A stretch of 64,000 nucleotides of DNA from Polaribacter vadi. GTDB taxonomy: Bacteria; Bacteroidota; Bacteroidia; Flavobacteriales; Flavobacteriaceae. Below, in pieces: positions 36,551 to 44,371 of this stretch; position 1 is the first letter of the stretch, and each line of letters starts with the position of its first letter. The stretch covers positions 580,501 to 644,500 of the forward strand of contig NZ_CP017477.1 of the NCBI RefSeq assembly GCF_001761365.1, read 5' to 3'. The position numbers and the translations under genes are program-made. The notes under the pieces are model-generated. The model saw only the letters and a program-made list of their open reading frames with translations, was not told where the DNA came from and ran no database searches.

Positions 36551-36835
36551 TTAAGCAGATATAGGATTTATTTGAATTTGGCCACCAATTGCTTTTAAAA
36601 CTTTCATTATTGTTGCAAATTGTGGTTTAGAACCATCAGATAAAGCTTTGTATAAACTAGGTCTACTTAAACCAGTTTCTTCAGATATTTTAGTCATTCC
36701 TATTGCTTTTGCAACATGTCCAATTGCGTTTATGATATCTGTAGTATTTCCTTCTTCTAAAACAGTGTTTAAATATTCAGCAATCATTTCCTTGCTGTCT
36801 AAATAATCGGCTATATCAAATTTTGAAGTTTCCAT
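36551..36835 (-). CDS. Antitoxin of a HI1420-type addiction module
   Basis: A 94-residue antidote protein with a helix-turn-helix in its C-terminal half (AIGMTKISEETGLSRPSLYKAL, about 42-65) and the usual end FATIMKVLKAIG. It resembles the 'HI1420 family' addiction-module antidotes. Its start is 3 bases after the toxin stop, so toxin and antitoxin are one operon, toxin first. It should bind the toxin and repress the shared promoter; the operator candidate is at 37146-37163. Confidence 0.92.
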   Translation of the reverse strand: METSKFDIADYLDSKEMIAEYLNTVLEEGNTTDIINAIGHVAKAIGMTKISEETGLSRPSLYKALSDGSKPQFATIMKVLKAIGGQIQINPISA

Positions 36836-36838
36836 TTT

Positions 36839-37138
36839 TTATTTATTTAATTTATTCCAGATTTCTTTTGCTTTGTTGATGTCTTTTTGTTGGGTAGATT
36901 TATCTCCACCAATAAGTAATACAATTATTTTACCATCTTTTTCTTTAAAATAAATTCGATAACCTTTTGCATAATTAATTCTCAACTCTCTTATTCCATC
37001 GCCTACAGATTTAGAATCTCCAAAATGCTCATCAATCTCTAATTTCTGAATTCTAAATATAATTTTTGCTTTGGCTTTAAAATCTTTCAATTTTCTTAGC
37101 CATTTGTCAAATTCGATAGTTTTCTCAATAAAGAACAT
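36839..37138 (-). CDS. Toxin of a HI1419-type addiction module (RelE/ParE superfamily)
   Basis: A 99-residue RelE/ParE-fold toxin with KAKIIFRIQKLEIDEHFGD, then ELRINYAKGYRIYFKEKDGKI and ends GDKSTQQKDINKAKEIW, all typical of the HI1419 family ('killer' protein encoded before the antidote). RelE-like members cleave mRNA on the ribosome, while ParE-like ones inhibit gyrase; this branch is not assigned. The GDKSTQ..DI..A motif is intact, so the toxin is probably active. The pair sits between two copies of the mtfA 3' end. Confidence 0.92.
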   Translation of the reverse strand: MFFIEKTIEFDKWLRKLKDFKAKAKIIFRIQKLEIDEHFGDSKSVGDGIRELRINYAKGYRIYFKEKDGKIIVLLIGGDKSTQQKDINKAKEIWNKLNK

Positions 37139-37145
37139 AAAACAC

Positions 37146-37169
37146 TGTATCTACTTGGATACAAAAATA
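37146..37169 (-). promoter_or_regulatory. Promoter and operator of the toxin-antitoxin operon
   Basis: TGTATC (37146-37151) and GATACA (37158-37163) form a perfect inverted repeat with a 6-base spacer, just before the toxin ATG (37138). Overlapping it, the minus strand reads TATTTTTG (complement of 37162-37169), a TAnnTTTG -7 element. Binding of the antitoxin here would block transcription start. Confidence 0.7.
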
Positions 37170-37210
37170 AGTAATTTTTAGAGTTATTAAAAACTTTTTT
37201 AAGCGTGATA

Positions 37211-37393
37211 TAATTAGTCCATAAAAAAATGGAGGAAATTAATAACGACAAATCCGATATTAGAAATTATGGAGGCACTTCTCAAACTGAGTTTTTAGCA
37301 GTGGCAGGAGAATACTTTTTTGAAAGACCTAAATTGCTAAAAAGAAAACATCCAGCATTGTATAAGATGCTGGAGAGTTGTTTTGTGAGGTGA
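37211..37393 (+). pseudogene. Second copy of the 3' end of mtfA
   Basis: About 183 bases matching 36349-36531 at roughly 90% identity (my hand count), with the coding frame intact: NDKSDIRNYGGTSQ, EFLAVAGEYFFERP and stop TGA at 37391-37393. Unlike the first copy, the T-run has five Ts, so the frame is correct. Most differences are in third codon positions, so the two copies diverged while both were coding. There is no start for it here. Confidence 0.85.
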
Positions 37394-37474
37394 TGTTTGA
37401 GTTTCTGAATTATTTTAAACTTTCTATTTTTTATAGTCTAGAAAATCAGAGAAAATTCGATCTGTAAAATATCT

Positions 37475-38081
37475 TTAGCTTTCGATGTTGAAAGGGAAAT
37501 CAAAATTATCAATACCTATTTCTTTTATAGGAATAAAATTCTCAAGTTCTTTTTCTAAAATCCTTCTTCTTTTATCAATTTCACCTAGTAATTTTGAACA
37601 AATCATTTCAATATTTAGAAGCATTTCATTTGAAAAAGTCAATCTAGTTTTATTTCTTAAAGGAATTAATAAATCTAGTTTTTTTATTATTTACACTCAT
37701 ATAATAAGGTTTTATATCAATTATATCAGAGTCAGAATGAGCAATAGCTTTATTTCTAAGTTTTATCAAGGAATTGTGCAGTTCTTTTTCATTGGTGTTT
37801 AAAATCTTGATAACATTTTTGTTTAAATCAGGAATAGAATTTTTAGAATTTTTATCATTTCCAGAGAAAGGTCTTGAGTATGCGACTATTAAAGCTGAAG
37901 ATAGAGCTTCTTTTGTTAATATATCTATTTTTCTTTTTTCAGTATTAATTTCTAAGTCTAAATTATTTTTATCAAATATTATTCTTGCAATATCCAAAAC
38001 TTCTTTAAAATCATTAAAGGAAATTAAAAGTCTATAAAATTGGTTTTTCTTTCCTTTTAGTCTGTTTCCTTCATTTTCCAT
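37475..38081 (-). pseudogene. HEPN-like protein gene broken by one frameshift in an A7 run
   Basis: From the ATG at 38081 the frame reads MENEGNRLKGKKNQFYRLLI and reaches the motif LRNKAIAHSDSDI (Arg-x5-His), the mark of HEPN-type RNases. At a run of seven As on the minus strand (37679-37685) the frame is lost and stops 15 codons later. Removing one A restores a frame that continues KKLDLLIPLRNKTRLTFSNE ... IGIDNFDFPFNIES to TAA at 37475-37477. The span has 607 bases, one more than a multiple of three. Possibly an Abi-like or AbiU2-like HEPN protein; a decayed defence gene or a base error. Confidence 0.8.
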
Positions 38082-38257
38082 CAAATAAGTTTTTATAATA
38101 TTAAAGAAAATACCGTGTTTTAATTTATTATATCCAGAGTTAGCTAATTTCGTCTTTTTCCAAAGAAAACAAACAGGAAAAACACCCTTTTTATTTGTAA
38201 CTTAATGAGATAATAAAGATATAATTTTAAACTTTGTTAAATTTTAAGAGATGGTTC

Positions 38258-39079
38258 TTATTGAGAATCATTGAGCAGTGCAACAATTCTTAATGGAGCT
38301 CCACTTCCTCCTTGAATTTTCATTGGTAATGCAATTACTTTAAAACCAATATTTGGTAACTGCTCTAAATTGGTTAAATTTTCAAAAGCAGGTATGTTTT
38401 TTGAGAGTAATATAACGTGACTTTTAAAAAATTCTGATTGACCATAATCAATACTTGGAGTATCAATTCCAATTGAATTAATTTGACGATTATCAACCAA
38501 CCATTGTGCTGCTTCTGCAGATAATCCAGGAAAATGTAGTTTTTGAACTGCATGTTCTCCACGTTCATCAGTTCCTAAATATTTAACTTTATTTGGGTAG
38601 TATTTAGAAAAACCTGTTTGTAATAAAACAATACTTCCATTTGGAATTTTTGTGTTCTCCTTTTTTTCCCATTCTAAAATATCTTCAATACTAATTAGGT
38701 AGTCAGAATTATCAAGCACTTTTAAAGAAACATCAATTTTTATTGCTGGTCCAATTAGTTTTTCAAGTGGTATTTCATCAACAGTTAGTCCTTTTTTTGC
38801 AAAATGAATGGGTGCATCTATATGAGTTCCACCATGTTCTGCTGTACTAAAATTATTGGCAGCATAGTAATAACCTTTATCAGTTTGTCCTTTAAAAACA
38901 GTATCTAATTTAAATTCCTTGGCTGTTACCCAATAGATAGTTTCATCAGAATAAACATGTGATAAATCAATTATTTTTTTCTCTTGAGAAGTAGTAGAAC
39001 CTTGTGAATCTATGGATTTATGATCACAAGCATTAAATGAGAAAAAGAATATTAGAATGATAAAATAAGACGTTTTCAT
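38258..39079 (-). CDS. Cyclase/kynurenine-formamidase family lipoprotein
   Basis: A 273-residue metal-dependent hydrolase of the cyclase family with lipoprotein signal (IILIFFFSFNAC, Cys about 18). The metal motif HGGTHIDAPIHF is at about 82-93 and FKSHVILLSKNIPAFENLTN near the end. Family members hydrolyse formylkynurenine or isatin-like amides, and others cyclise polyketides. With an export signal it must act in the periplasm or at the surface, so kynurenine metabolism in the cytosol is unlikely. Neighbours give no clue to the substrate. Confidence 0.88.
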   Translation of the reverse strand: MKTSYFIILIFFFSFNACDHKSIDSQGSTTSQEKKIIDLSHVYSDETIYWVTAKEFKLDTVFKGQTDKGYYYAANNFSTAEHGGTHIDAPIHFAKKGLTVDEIPLEKLIGPAIKIDVSLKVLDNSDYLISIEDILEWEKKENTKIPNGSIVLLQTGFSKYYPNKVKYLGTDERGEHAVQKLHFPGLSAEAAQWLVDNRQINSIGIDTPSIDYGQSEFFKSHVILLSKNIPAFENLTNLEQLPNIGFKVIALPMKIQGGSGAPLRIVALLNDSQ

Positions 39080-39252
39080 TTTTTTAATTTTAAGAATTGT
39101 TGATAAAGTTAGCTTTTTTAAACCACAAAATCAACTGGTTAGCTGTTCTTTTTTGTTAAAAATGATTTTCAATATGGTATTCCTCAAAAACCAAACACAA
39201 TTTTTATTTCTATTCGTAAATCAGATAGTATCTTTGCACTTCACAATTTTTT

Positions 39253-41112
39253 ATGTCCATAAACACACTTTTAATAACTCCACCTTTTACGCAGTTAAAT
39301 ACTGCCTATCCTGCAACTGCCTACATTAAAGGTTTTTTAAATTCTAAAAATGTAAAAGCAACGCAAATGGATTTAAGTATCGAGTTGTTTACAGCTGTGT
39401 TTACCAAAGAATTTATCGATGCTATTTTTAAACAAGCAGATTTATTAGGCAATAAAGACTTGCCTTTGGTGTACAATCAGCGAGAAGAATACATTAATAA
39501 AGTAGATACTGTGATGCAATATTTGCGTGTGCAAGAAGTAACAGCTGCGTATCAAATTGTGCACAAAGATTTTTTACCTCATGGACATAGACGTATCAAA
39601 TTAAACAAAGATTTATCAACCGAATTTGGCAAATTAGGCATTTTAGACAAAGCCAAACACATTGCAACTTTGTTTGTAGAAGAATTGGGCGATTTTATAA
39701 ATGCCAATGTAGATGAGTTTTTCTCCTTTACAAGATATGCAGAACAATTAGGCAGAACAGCCTCTAGTTTCGATCAAATTGATGAGTTTCTTGAATACGA
39801 AACCACTTTGATTGAGGATGAAATGTTGTACATTTTAGAGGAGCAAATTAAACAAGATACATATGATTTGGTTTGTTTTACCATTCCTTTTCCTGGTAAT
39901 TTATTTTCGGCCTTAAGATGTGCGCAATTTATAAAAAAAGCATATCCAAAACTTAAAGTTGCTTTTGGTGGTGGCTATTGCAACACAGAATTACGACGTT
40001 TGTCAGATCCCAGAATTTTTGATTTTGTTGATTTTATTACGTTGGATGATGGAGAAGGTCCTTTATTAAAAATCACCGAATTTTTGGACCACAAAATAGG
40101 TGAGGAGCAACTAGAAAGAACCTATATCTGTAAAAATAATGATGTTGTATATGCTGATAAACAACCCAATACAATTTTTCATCATAAAAATTTACCAGCA
40201 CCAAGTTACATTGGCTTGCCAACTGCAAAATATTTGTCGTTTTTAGATGTGATGAATCCTATGCACAGAATGTGGTCTGATGGAAAATGGAATAAACTAA
40301 CCATTTCTCATGGTTGTTACTGGAAACAATGTTCTTTTTGTGATGTAACTTTAGATTATATTGGCAATTACCAAAATACCACAGCTGAAGATTTGGTGAA
40401 TAAAATTGAGCAAATAATTTCTGAAACTGGTGTTACAGGTTTTCATTTTGTGGATGAAGCTGCACCTCCAAAAATGTTGCGAGCGTTAGCAAACACTTTA
40501 ATTGAACGCAAAGTGTATATTACTTGGTGGACGAACATTCGTTTTGAAAAAACATTTACGCCAGAATTGTGTGCCTTATTATCAAAATCTGGCTGTATTG
40601 CTGTTACTGGTGGTTTGGAAGTGGCTTCTGACAGGTTGTTAGCAAAAATGAAAAAAGGCGTTGATATTGCACAAGTTGCCAGAGTTACCAAAGCTTTTTC
40701 GAACGAAAATATTATGGTGCATGCCTATTTAATGTTTGGTTTTCCAACTGAAACAGCACAAGAAACGATTGATTCTTTAGAAGTTGTGCGTCAGTTATTT
40801 CAGCACAATTGCATTCAGTCTGCTTTTTGGCATCAATTTGCATGTACAAGTCACAGTCCAGTTGGTAAAAACCCAGATGATTTTCAAATAAAAATCATTG
40901 GTCCAAAATTTGAAGGTTTTGCAGAAAACGATTTGTATCATGAAGATCCAACAGGAGCAGCCCATCATTTGTATAGCCAAGGATTGAATATTGCTTTAAA
41001 TAATTACTTGAATTACAAAGGTTTTGAAATTCCTTTAGAAGATTATTTCGATTTTAAAGTTCCTAAAAAAACGTTGAAATCTGATTTAATAGCAAGTTCT
41101 TTGGAGGTTTAA
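39253..41112 (+). CDS. B12-binding-domain radical SAM enzyme with CX4CX2C motif
   Basis: A 619-residue cytosolic enzyme. The N-terminal half (about 1-290) has a Rossmann-like cobalamin-binding region (LLITPPFTQLNTAYPA, then VCFTIPFPGN and VAFGGGYC). The radical SAM core begins with GCYWKQCSFCDVTLDY, so the three cluster cysteines are Cys355, Cys360 and Cys363, spaced CX4CX2C instead of the common CX3CX2C. Later motifs are FVDEAAPPKMLRAL and HAYLMFGFPTET. Class B radical SAM enzymes methylate or rearrange unactivated carbons. The substrate is unknown; the gene stands alone. Confidence 0.9.
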   Translation: MSINTLLITPPFTQLNTAYPATAYIKGFLNSKNVKATQMDLSIELFTAVFTKEFIDAIFKQADLLGNKDLPLVYNQREEYINKVDTVMQYLRVQEVTAAYQIVHKDFLPHGHRRIKLNKDLSTEFGKLGILDKAKHIATLFVEELGDFINANVDEFFSFTRYAEQLGRTASSFDQIDEFLEYETTLIEDEMLYILEEQIKQDTYDLVCFTIPFPGNLFSALRCAQFIKKAYPKLKVAFGGGYCNTELRRLSDPRIFDFVDFITLDDGEGPLLKITEFLDHKIGEEQLERTYICKNNDVVYADKQPNTIFHHKNLPAPSYIGLPTAKYLSFLDVMNPMHRMWSDGKWNKLTISHGCYWKQCSFCDVTLDYIGNYQNTTAEDLVNKIEQIISETGVTGFHFVDEAAPPKMLRALANTLIERKVYITWWTNIRFEKTFTPELCALLSKSGCIAVTGGLEVASDRLLAKMKKGVDIAQVARVTKAFSNENIMVHAYLMFGFPTETAQETIDSLEVVRQLFQHNCIQSAFWHQFACTSHSPVGKNPDDFQIKIIGPKFEGFAENDLYHEDPTGAAHHLYSQGLNIALNNYLNYKGFEIPLEDYFDFKVPKKTLKSDLIASSLEV

Positions 41113-41172
41113 AGCATTAATAAAAAAAAACTTGTCTGTTATAATTTGTACTCTAACAAACCCCAAACTTGC

Positions 41173-41252
41173 CATTTCGACTTTTAGGAGAAATCTCATA
41201 AAGTTGATAACACAAAACTGAGCAACTTGTGTGATTTCTCCTTTAGTCGAAA
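41173..41252. repeat. Palindromic intergenic element, copy 1
   Basis: ATTTCGACTTTTAGGAGAAATC near 41173 and GATTTCTCCTTTAGTCGAAAT ending near 41252 are inverted repeats about 80 bases apart. Further copies are at 42281-42395 and 42451-42566, so three flank the VOC/HxlR gene pair. Confidence 0.8.
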
Positions 41253-41305
41253 TGACAAAACTGGGAGTAATTTTTTGTAAAAGTGTTTAATTCAATAAAA
41301 CTTTT

Positions 41306-41839
41306 TTATTTTGAATACGCTCCTGAAGAATACGTTAACTCATAACTATGGGTGTAAATTTCAAAAACAATTCCAAAAGGATCTTCTACATAACACATTT
41401 TAAAAGGTTTATCTTTTGGATAATATTCTCTAATAGGCATTCTTTGTTTTCCACCATAAGCAACAATTTTTTCAATCAATTCTTCGATATTTGGATCTTG
41501 AATACAAAAATGAAAAAGACCTGTATTAAAAGGATTGAATGCTGGAGCTTCTTTGATTCCATTTGGAAATGAAAATAATTCGACTCCAATGCCATCTGAA
41601 GTTGCCAAATGTGCAATTTCAAATTCAGTCCAATCTTCTCCAAAAACGTCAATACACATTTGTCCAATGGCAGTTTCTGTTTCTTTTTTAACAGTAGAAG
41701 GTTCCATAATAATATACCAACCCATCACTTCTGAATAGAATTTTACGGCTTCTTTGATGTTGGGAACTGTAATTCCTATATGTGAAAATGATTTAGGATA
41801 CTCTTGCTTTTCTTTCATAATTGATAATTTAGATGTCAA
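41306..41839 (-). CDS. VOC (glyoxalase/bleomycin resistance) family protein
   Basis: A protein of 177 residues, or 170 if it starts at the second Met (MKEKQEYPKSF), which is more likely since the first residues are not conserved in type. It has one VOC module pair: SHIGITVPNIKEAVKFY and FHFCIQDPNIEELI, ending with CYVEDPFGIVFEIYTHSYE, where His and Glu would bind the metal. Related enzymes isomerise or cleave small molecules or bind toxic compounds. It is divergent from an HxlR regulator with three direct repeats between, so it is probably controlled by that regulator. Confidence 0.85.
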   Translation of the reverse strand: MTSKLSIMKEKQEYPKSFSHIGITVPNIKEAVKFYSEVMGWYIIMEPSTVKKETETAIGQMCIDVFGEDWTEFEIAHLATSDGIGVELFSFPNGIKEAPAFNPFNTGLFHFCIQDPNIEELIEKIVAYGGKQRMPIREYYPKDKPFKMCYVEDPFGIVFEIYTHSYELTYSSGAYSK

Positions 41840-41852
41840 AATTAAACTATAT

Positions 41853-41901
41853 TTACCTACTAAACAATAACTTACCCAAAAGTAGTATAGTTACCTAAAA
41901 G
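41853..41901. promoter_or_regulatory. Three 19-base-spaced direct repeats between the VOC and HxlR genes
   Basis: TTACCTACTAA, TTACCCAAAAG and TTACCTAAAAG start at 41853, 41872 and 41891, exactly 19 bases apart, in the 99-base divergent gap. The regular spacing, about two helical turns, suggests sites for HxlR dimers on one face of the DNA. Confidence 0.65.
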
Positions 41902-41950
41902 AGTAAATTAATGATTATCAACATAATAATTTATAATATTGAATAAAAAC

Positions 41951-42250
41951 ATGAACTGTCCTTTGCATTATACCATGAATTTAATAGGGACAAAATGGAA
42001 ACCGTTAATTTTATTTCATCTTTTAGAAGGTTCTTTGCGTTCAGGAGTTTTACAAAAGAAAATTGCTGGAATTTCAAATAAAATGTTTACGCAAAGCATT
42101 AGAGAACTAGAAAAAGATGGACTTGTTATAAGAGAAATTTTTCCTGTTGTACCTCCAAAAGTGGAGTATTCTTTAAGTAAAAGAGGAAAATCACTAGAAA
42201 ATATTTTGAGAAGTTTAGATACTTGGGGTTTTAAGGATGCTCAAGATTGA
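41951..42250 (+). CDS. HxlR-family transcriptional regulator
   Basis: About 99 residues from ATG at 41951 (MNCPLHYTMNLIGTKWKPLI), which is the usual family opening with the N-terminal Cys; a TTG 12 bases upstream is possible but not needed. It has the winged-helix features FHLLEGSLRSGVLQKKIAGISNKMFTQ and VPPKVEYSLSKRGK. HxlR proteins sense electrophiles or aldehydes, often through the conserved Cys near the start. It is divergent from the VOC gene, a common pairing for aldehyde detoxification. Confidence 0.9.
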   Translation: MNCPLHYTMNLIGTKWKPLILFHLLEGSLRSGVLQKKIAGISNKMFTQSIRELEKDGLVIREIFPVVPPKVEYSLSKRGKSLENILRSLDTWGFKDAQD

Positions 42251-42280
42251 TTATTTAAATAAAGAGTAAACCACAATTGT

Positions 42281-42395
42281 GTCATTTCGACTTTTTAGGA
42301 GAAATCCCATAAAGTAGAAAACGTGAAGCTGAGCAACTATATGTGATTTCTCCTAAAGTTTATCTTGAGCGAAGTCGAAAGGTCGAAAAGGCAAA
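42281..42395. repeat. Palindromic intergenic element, copy 2
   Basis: GTCATTTCGACTTTTTAGGA opens the copy, and a second arm with GATTTCTCCTAAAG and TCTTGAGCGAAGTCGAAAGG closes it. It is nearly identical to copy 3, 170 bases further on. Confidence 0.85.
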
Positions 42396-42450
42396 ACTGT
42401 ATGTTATCATTGTCTCTTTTAAAAAACTTCAAACTTCAAACCACAATCGT

Positions 42451-42566
42451 GTCATTTCGACTTTTTAGGAGAAATCTCATAAAGTAGAAAACGTAAAGTT
42501 GAGCAAGTATATGTAATTTTTCCTAAAGTTTATCTTGAGCGAAGTCGAAAGGTCGAAAAGACAAAA
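42451..42566. repeat. Palindromic intergenic element, copy 3
   Basis: It differs from copy 2 at only a few positions. The gap 42251-42588 (338 bases) consists almost entirely of these two copies and has no gene. Confidence 0.85.
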
Positions 42567-42588
42567 CGATGGAGAAAAAGCTGGAATT

Positions 42589-42897
42589 CTAAATGCCAGT
42601 TATGACTTCCCATTTTGTATTAATAAAAATATAATATACTAGAAATAAAACGAGTATAAAAAATAATATATAAATTATTATATTTTTGGTTTGATCAGCT
42701 TTGTGTTTTCTTCTAATTTCTTCCTTTAAAATTGTCATATCAGCTTTAGAAATTTCAGGGAATTCCATTTCTTTTCGTGCACCTCCTTTTAATAAAACTT
42801 CTCTTCTTTTTTGAAGTTCATATTTTAAAGCAGCTTTTCTGTTCTTAGCAACTTCTTGTTTTTTAATCAACATTGTTAAAGAGCCCCAAGGATCCAT
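42589..42897 (-). CDS. Small membrane-anchored protein behind DUF3037
   Basis: 102 residues, not recognised. A basic, charged N-terminal two thirds (KKQEVAKNRKAALKYELQKR and ILKEEIRRKHKADQTKN, probably coiled) is followed by one membrane segment near the C-terminus (IIIYILFFILVLFLVYYIF, about 74-92). It is 26 bases downstream of the DUF3037 gene on the same strand and likely the last gene of that operon. The sequence suggests a tail-anchored helper; no function can be given. Confidence 0.65.
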   Translation of the reverse strand: MDPWGSLTMLIKKQEVAKNRKAALKYELQKRREVLLKGGARKEMEFPEISKADMTILKEEIRRKHKADQTKNIIIYILFFILVLFLVYYIFINTKWEVITGI

Positions 42898-42923
42898 AAT
42901 TAGATATTTTTTATTTTAAAATC

Positions 42924-43307
42924 TTACAACACAAACTCCTCAAAAATTGCTTCCAATTCTTTTTCAGGATTTTCACACAAACCAGAATGTGTTTTAGAAC
43001 TCTGAATAATGGTGCTTCTACAAGCTGCCAACCATCTAAATCTGTCAGAAATTTCTAATTCGCCAATTTTTCCTGCGGATTTTTTTCCATCACAGATGAT
43101 TTTCCAAGCGTTTAAATATTCATTTAAAGAGTCCAATGCTAATTCTGGAGCCATCACTTTTAATTTTTCAGGATTGATGTGAAATTTGATGTCCAAATAT
43201 TTCTTTCTCTTTGAGAATAAAATAACGCCAATATTAAAGAATTCTTCACGCTCAACTTTTGGAACCAATCTAATAACAGCGTATTCAAAGGTGACTTTAT
43301 CTTGCAT
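42924..43307 (-). CDS. DUF3037 protein
   Basis: A 127-residue cytosolic protein with the DUF3037 pattern FEYAVIRLVPKVEREEFFNIGVILFS and DRFRWLAACRSTIIQ. It overlaps the HipA-like kinase gene by 11 bases, so translation of the two is coupled. From memory, DUF3037 genes often sit directly after HipA-like kinase genes, which suggests the pair acts together; the function is not known. Confidence 0.88.
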   Translation of the reverse strand: MQDKVTFEYAVIRLVPKVEREEFFNIGVILFSKRKKYLDIKFHINPEKLKVMAPELALDSLNEYLNAWKIICDGKKSAGKIGELEISDRFRWLAACRSTIIQSSKTHSGLCENPEKELEAIFEEFVL

Positions 43308-44076
43308 TTTCGGCTTCTTTTACAAGTTCATCAATCATTGCCAATTTTGCATTTAAAAAAGTATTGTAGGCTGCTCTTATTTCTGTTGGATTCAAAAAAT
43401 CACCTTCATTTATTAACCAATCTTCTGGAATTTTACTAATTATTTCAGCAATAACATCTTTAGTGATTAATTTTTTAACTGCTGATGAAGCTTCCTCTAA
43501 AACAGTTGCTTTTGCTAATAAAACATGATCTTTTATCAACGGAAAAGTTCTTGTTAAATGATTTTCCCAAGTTTGCCAATTGTGATGAAAGTAGAAACTT
43601 GCACCATTGTCAATCACCCACAATTCATCTTTCCAATTTAAAAGGTTGGTGTTTTTGGCTGTTCTGTCTATATTGCTGATTAAACTATCTAAAATAACTA
43701 CTTTAGAAGCTGTGAATGCATCTACTTTAGAAACCAAAGGATCGTACGTAATTGCGCTCGATAAATAATGCAAACCCAAATTTAAACCTACACTAAATTT
43801 TAGCAAATCTTGAATTTCTTCATCTGGTTCTGTTTTGCTGAAGGAGTCATCTAAATTCATAAAAACCAATTCAGGCACTTTTAAACCCATGGCTCTTGCC
43901 AATTCACCACCAATAAATTCGGAAATTAAGGCTTTTTTCCCTTGACCTGCACCTCTAAATTTTAGTACATATAAAAAGCCATCATCTGCTTTTACGATTG
44001 CTGGCAAAGAACCACCTTCTCTTAAAGGTTGTAAATATTGCGTAACATTTACGGTTCTAATATCAATTTTTTTCAT
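43297..44076 (-). CDS. HipA-like kinase family protein
   Basis: A 259-residue protein of the shorter HipA-like family. It shows a basic ATP-lobe part (GSLPAIVKADDGFLYVLKFRGAGQG), the catalytic-like SNIDRTAKNTN (Asp and Asn of an IDRxxxN motif, about 135) and a metal motif WVIDNGASF (Asp-Asn-Gly in place of DFG). HipA itself phosphorylates glutamyl-tRNA synthetase. Whether this family phosphorylates a protein is not known. An XRE gene (44370-44720) precedes it, separated by 293 bases with a palindrome, so it may or may not be a HipB-like partner. Confidence 0.85.
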   Translation of the reverse strand: MKKIDIRTVNVTQYLQPLREGGSLPAIVKADDGFLYVLKFRGAGQGKKALISEFIGGELARAMGLKVPELVFMNLDDSFSKTEPDEEIQDLLKFSVGLNLGLHYLSSAITYDPLVSKVDAFTASKVVILDSLISNIDRTAKNTNLLNWKDELWVIDNGASFYFHHNWQTWENHLTRTFPLIKDHVLLAKATVLEEASSAVKKLITKDVIAEIISKIPEDWLINEGDFLNPTEIRAAYNTFLNAKLAMIDELVKEAENAR

Positions 44077-44140
44077 TGTTACTAAAATATGATTTTAAAT
44101 TTAGTTGAATTTTTAATTTTAATAAAATATTTTACTGTCT

Positions 44141-44201
44141 GTTCGAGCGCAGTCGAGAACTCAATTTGTAATTATGAACAAGTTCTCGACTGCGCTCGAA
44201 C
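44141..44201. repeat. Perfect 21-bp inverted repeat
   Basis: The arm at 44141-44161, with core TCGAGCGCAGTCGA, is exactly complementary to 44181-44201, with a 19-base loop. The core also occurs at 20808, 24842, 42545, 62455 and 63137 in varied form. It lies between HipA-like and XRE genes that run in the same direction. Confidence 0.85.
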
Positions 44202-44320
44202 TGACATTTTGTTATTATAGAATATCATTTTGAATTTTGACCTTTGGCTTTGAAATTTAAACGAGTTCTCGATACAATTTTTCGAAAAAGAAAAATCACT
44301 CGAACTGACATTTGTTACTC

Positions 44321-44371
44321 TTCCAACTTCCAACTTCCAACTTCAATCTCCCAACTTCAATCTTCAATCTT
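44321..44371. repeat. Tandem heptanucleotide-like repeat (CTTCCAA)
   Basis: Near-perfect CTTCCAA copies, then CTTCAATCT variants, run up to the stop of the XRE gene. It is a simple-sequence repeat. Confidence 0.75.

Noticed and set aside
36090..37690. Programmed ribosomal frameshifting in mtfA and the HEPN gene
   Set aside because: The shifts required are +1 skips at sites without a known slippery signal; mutation or read error is simpler.
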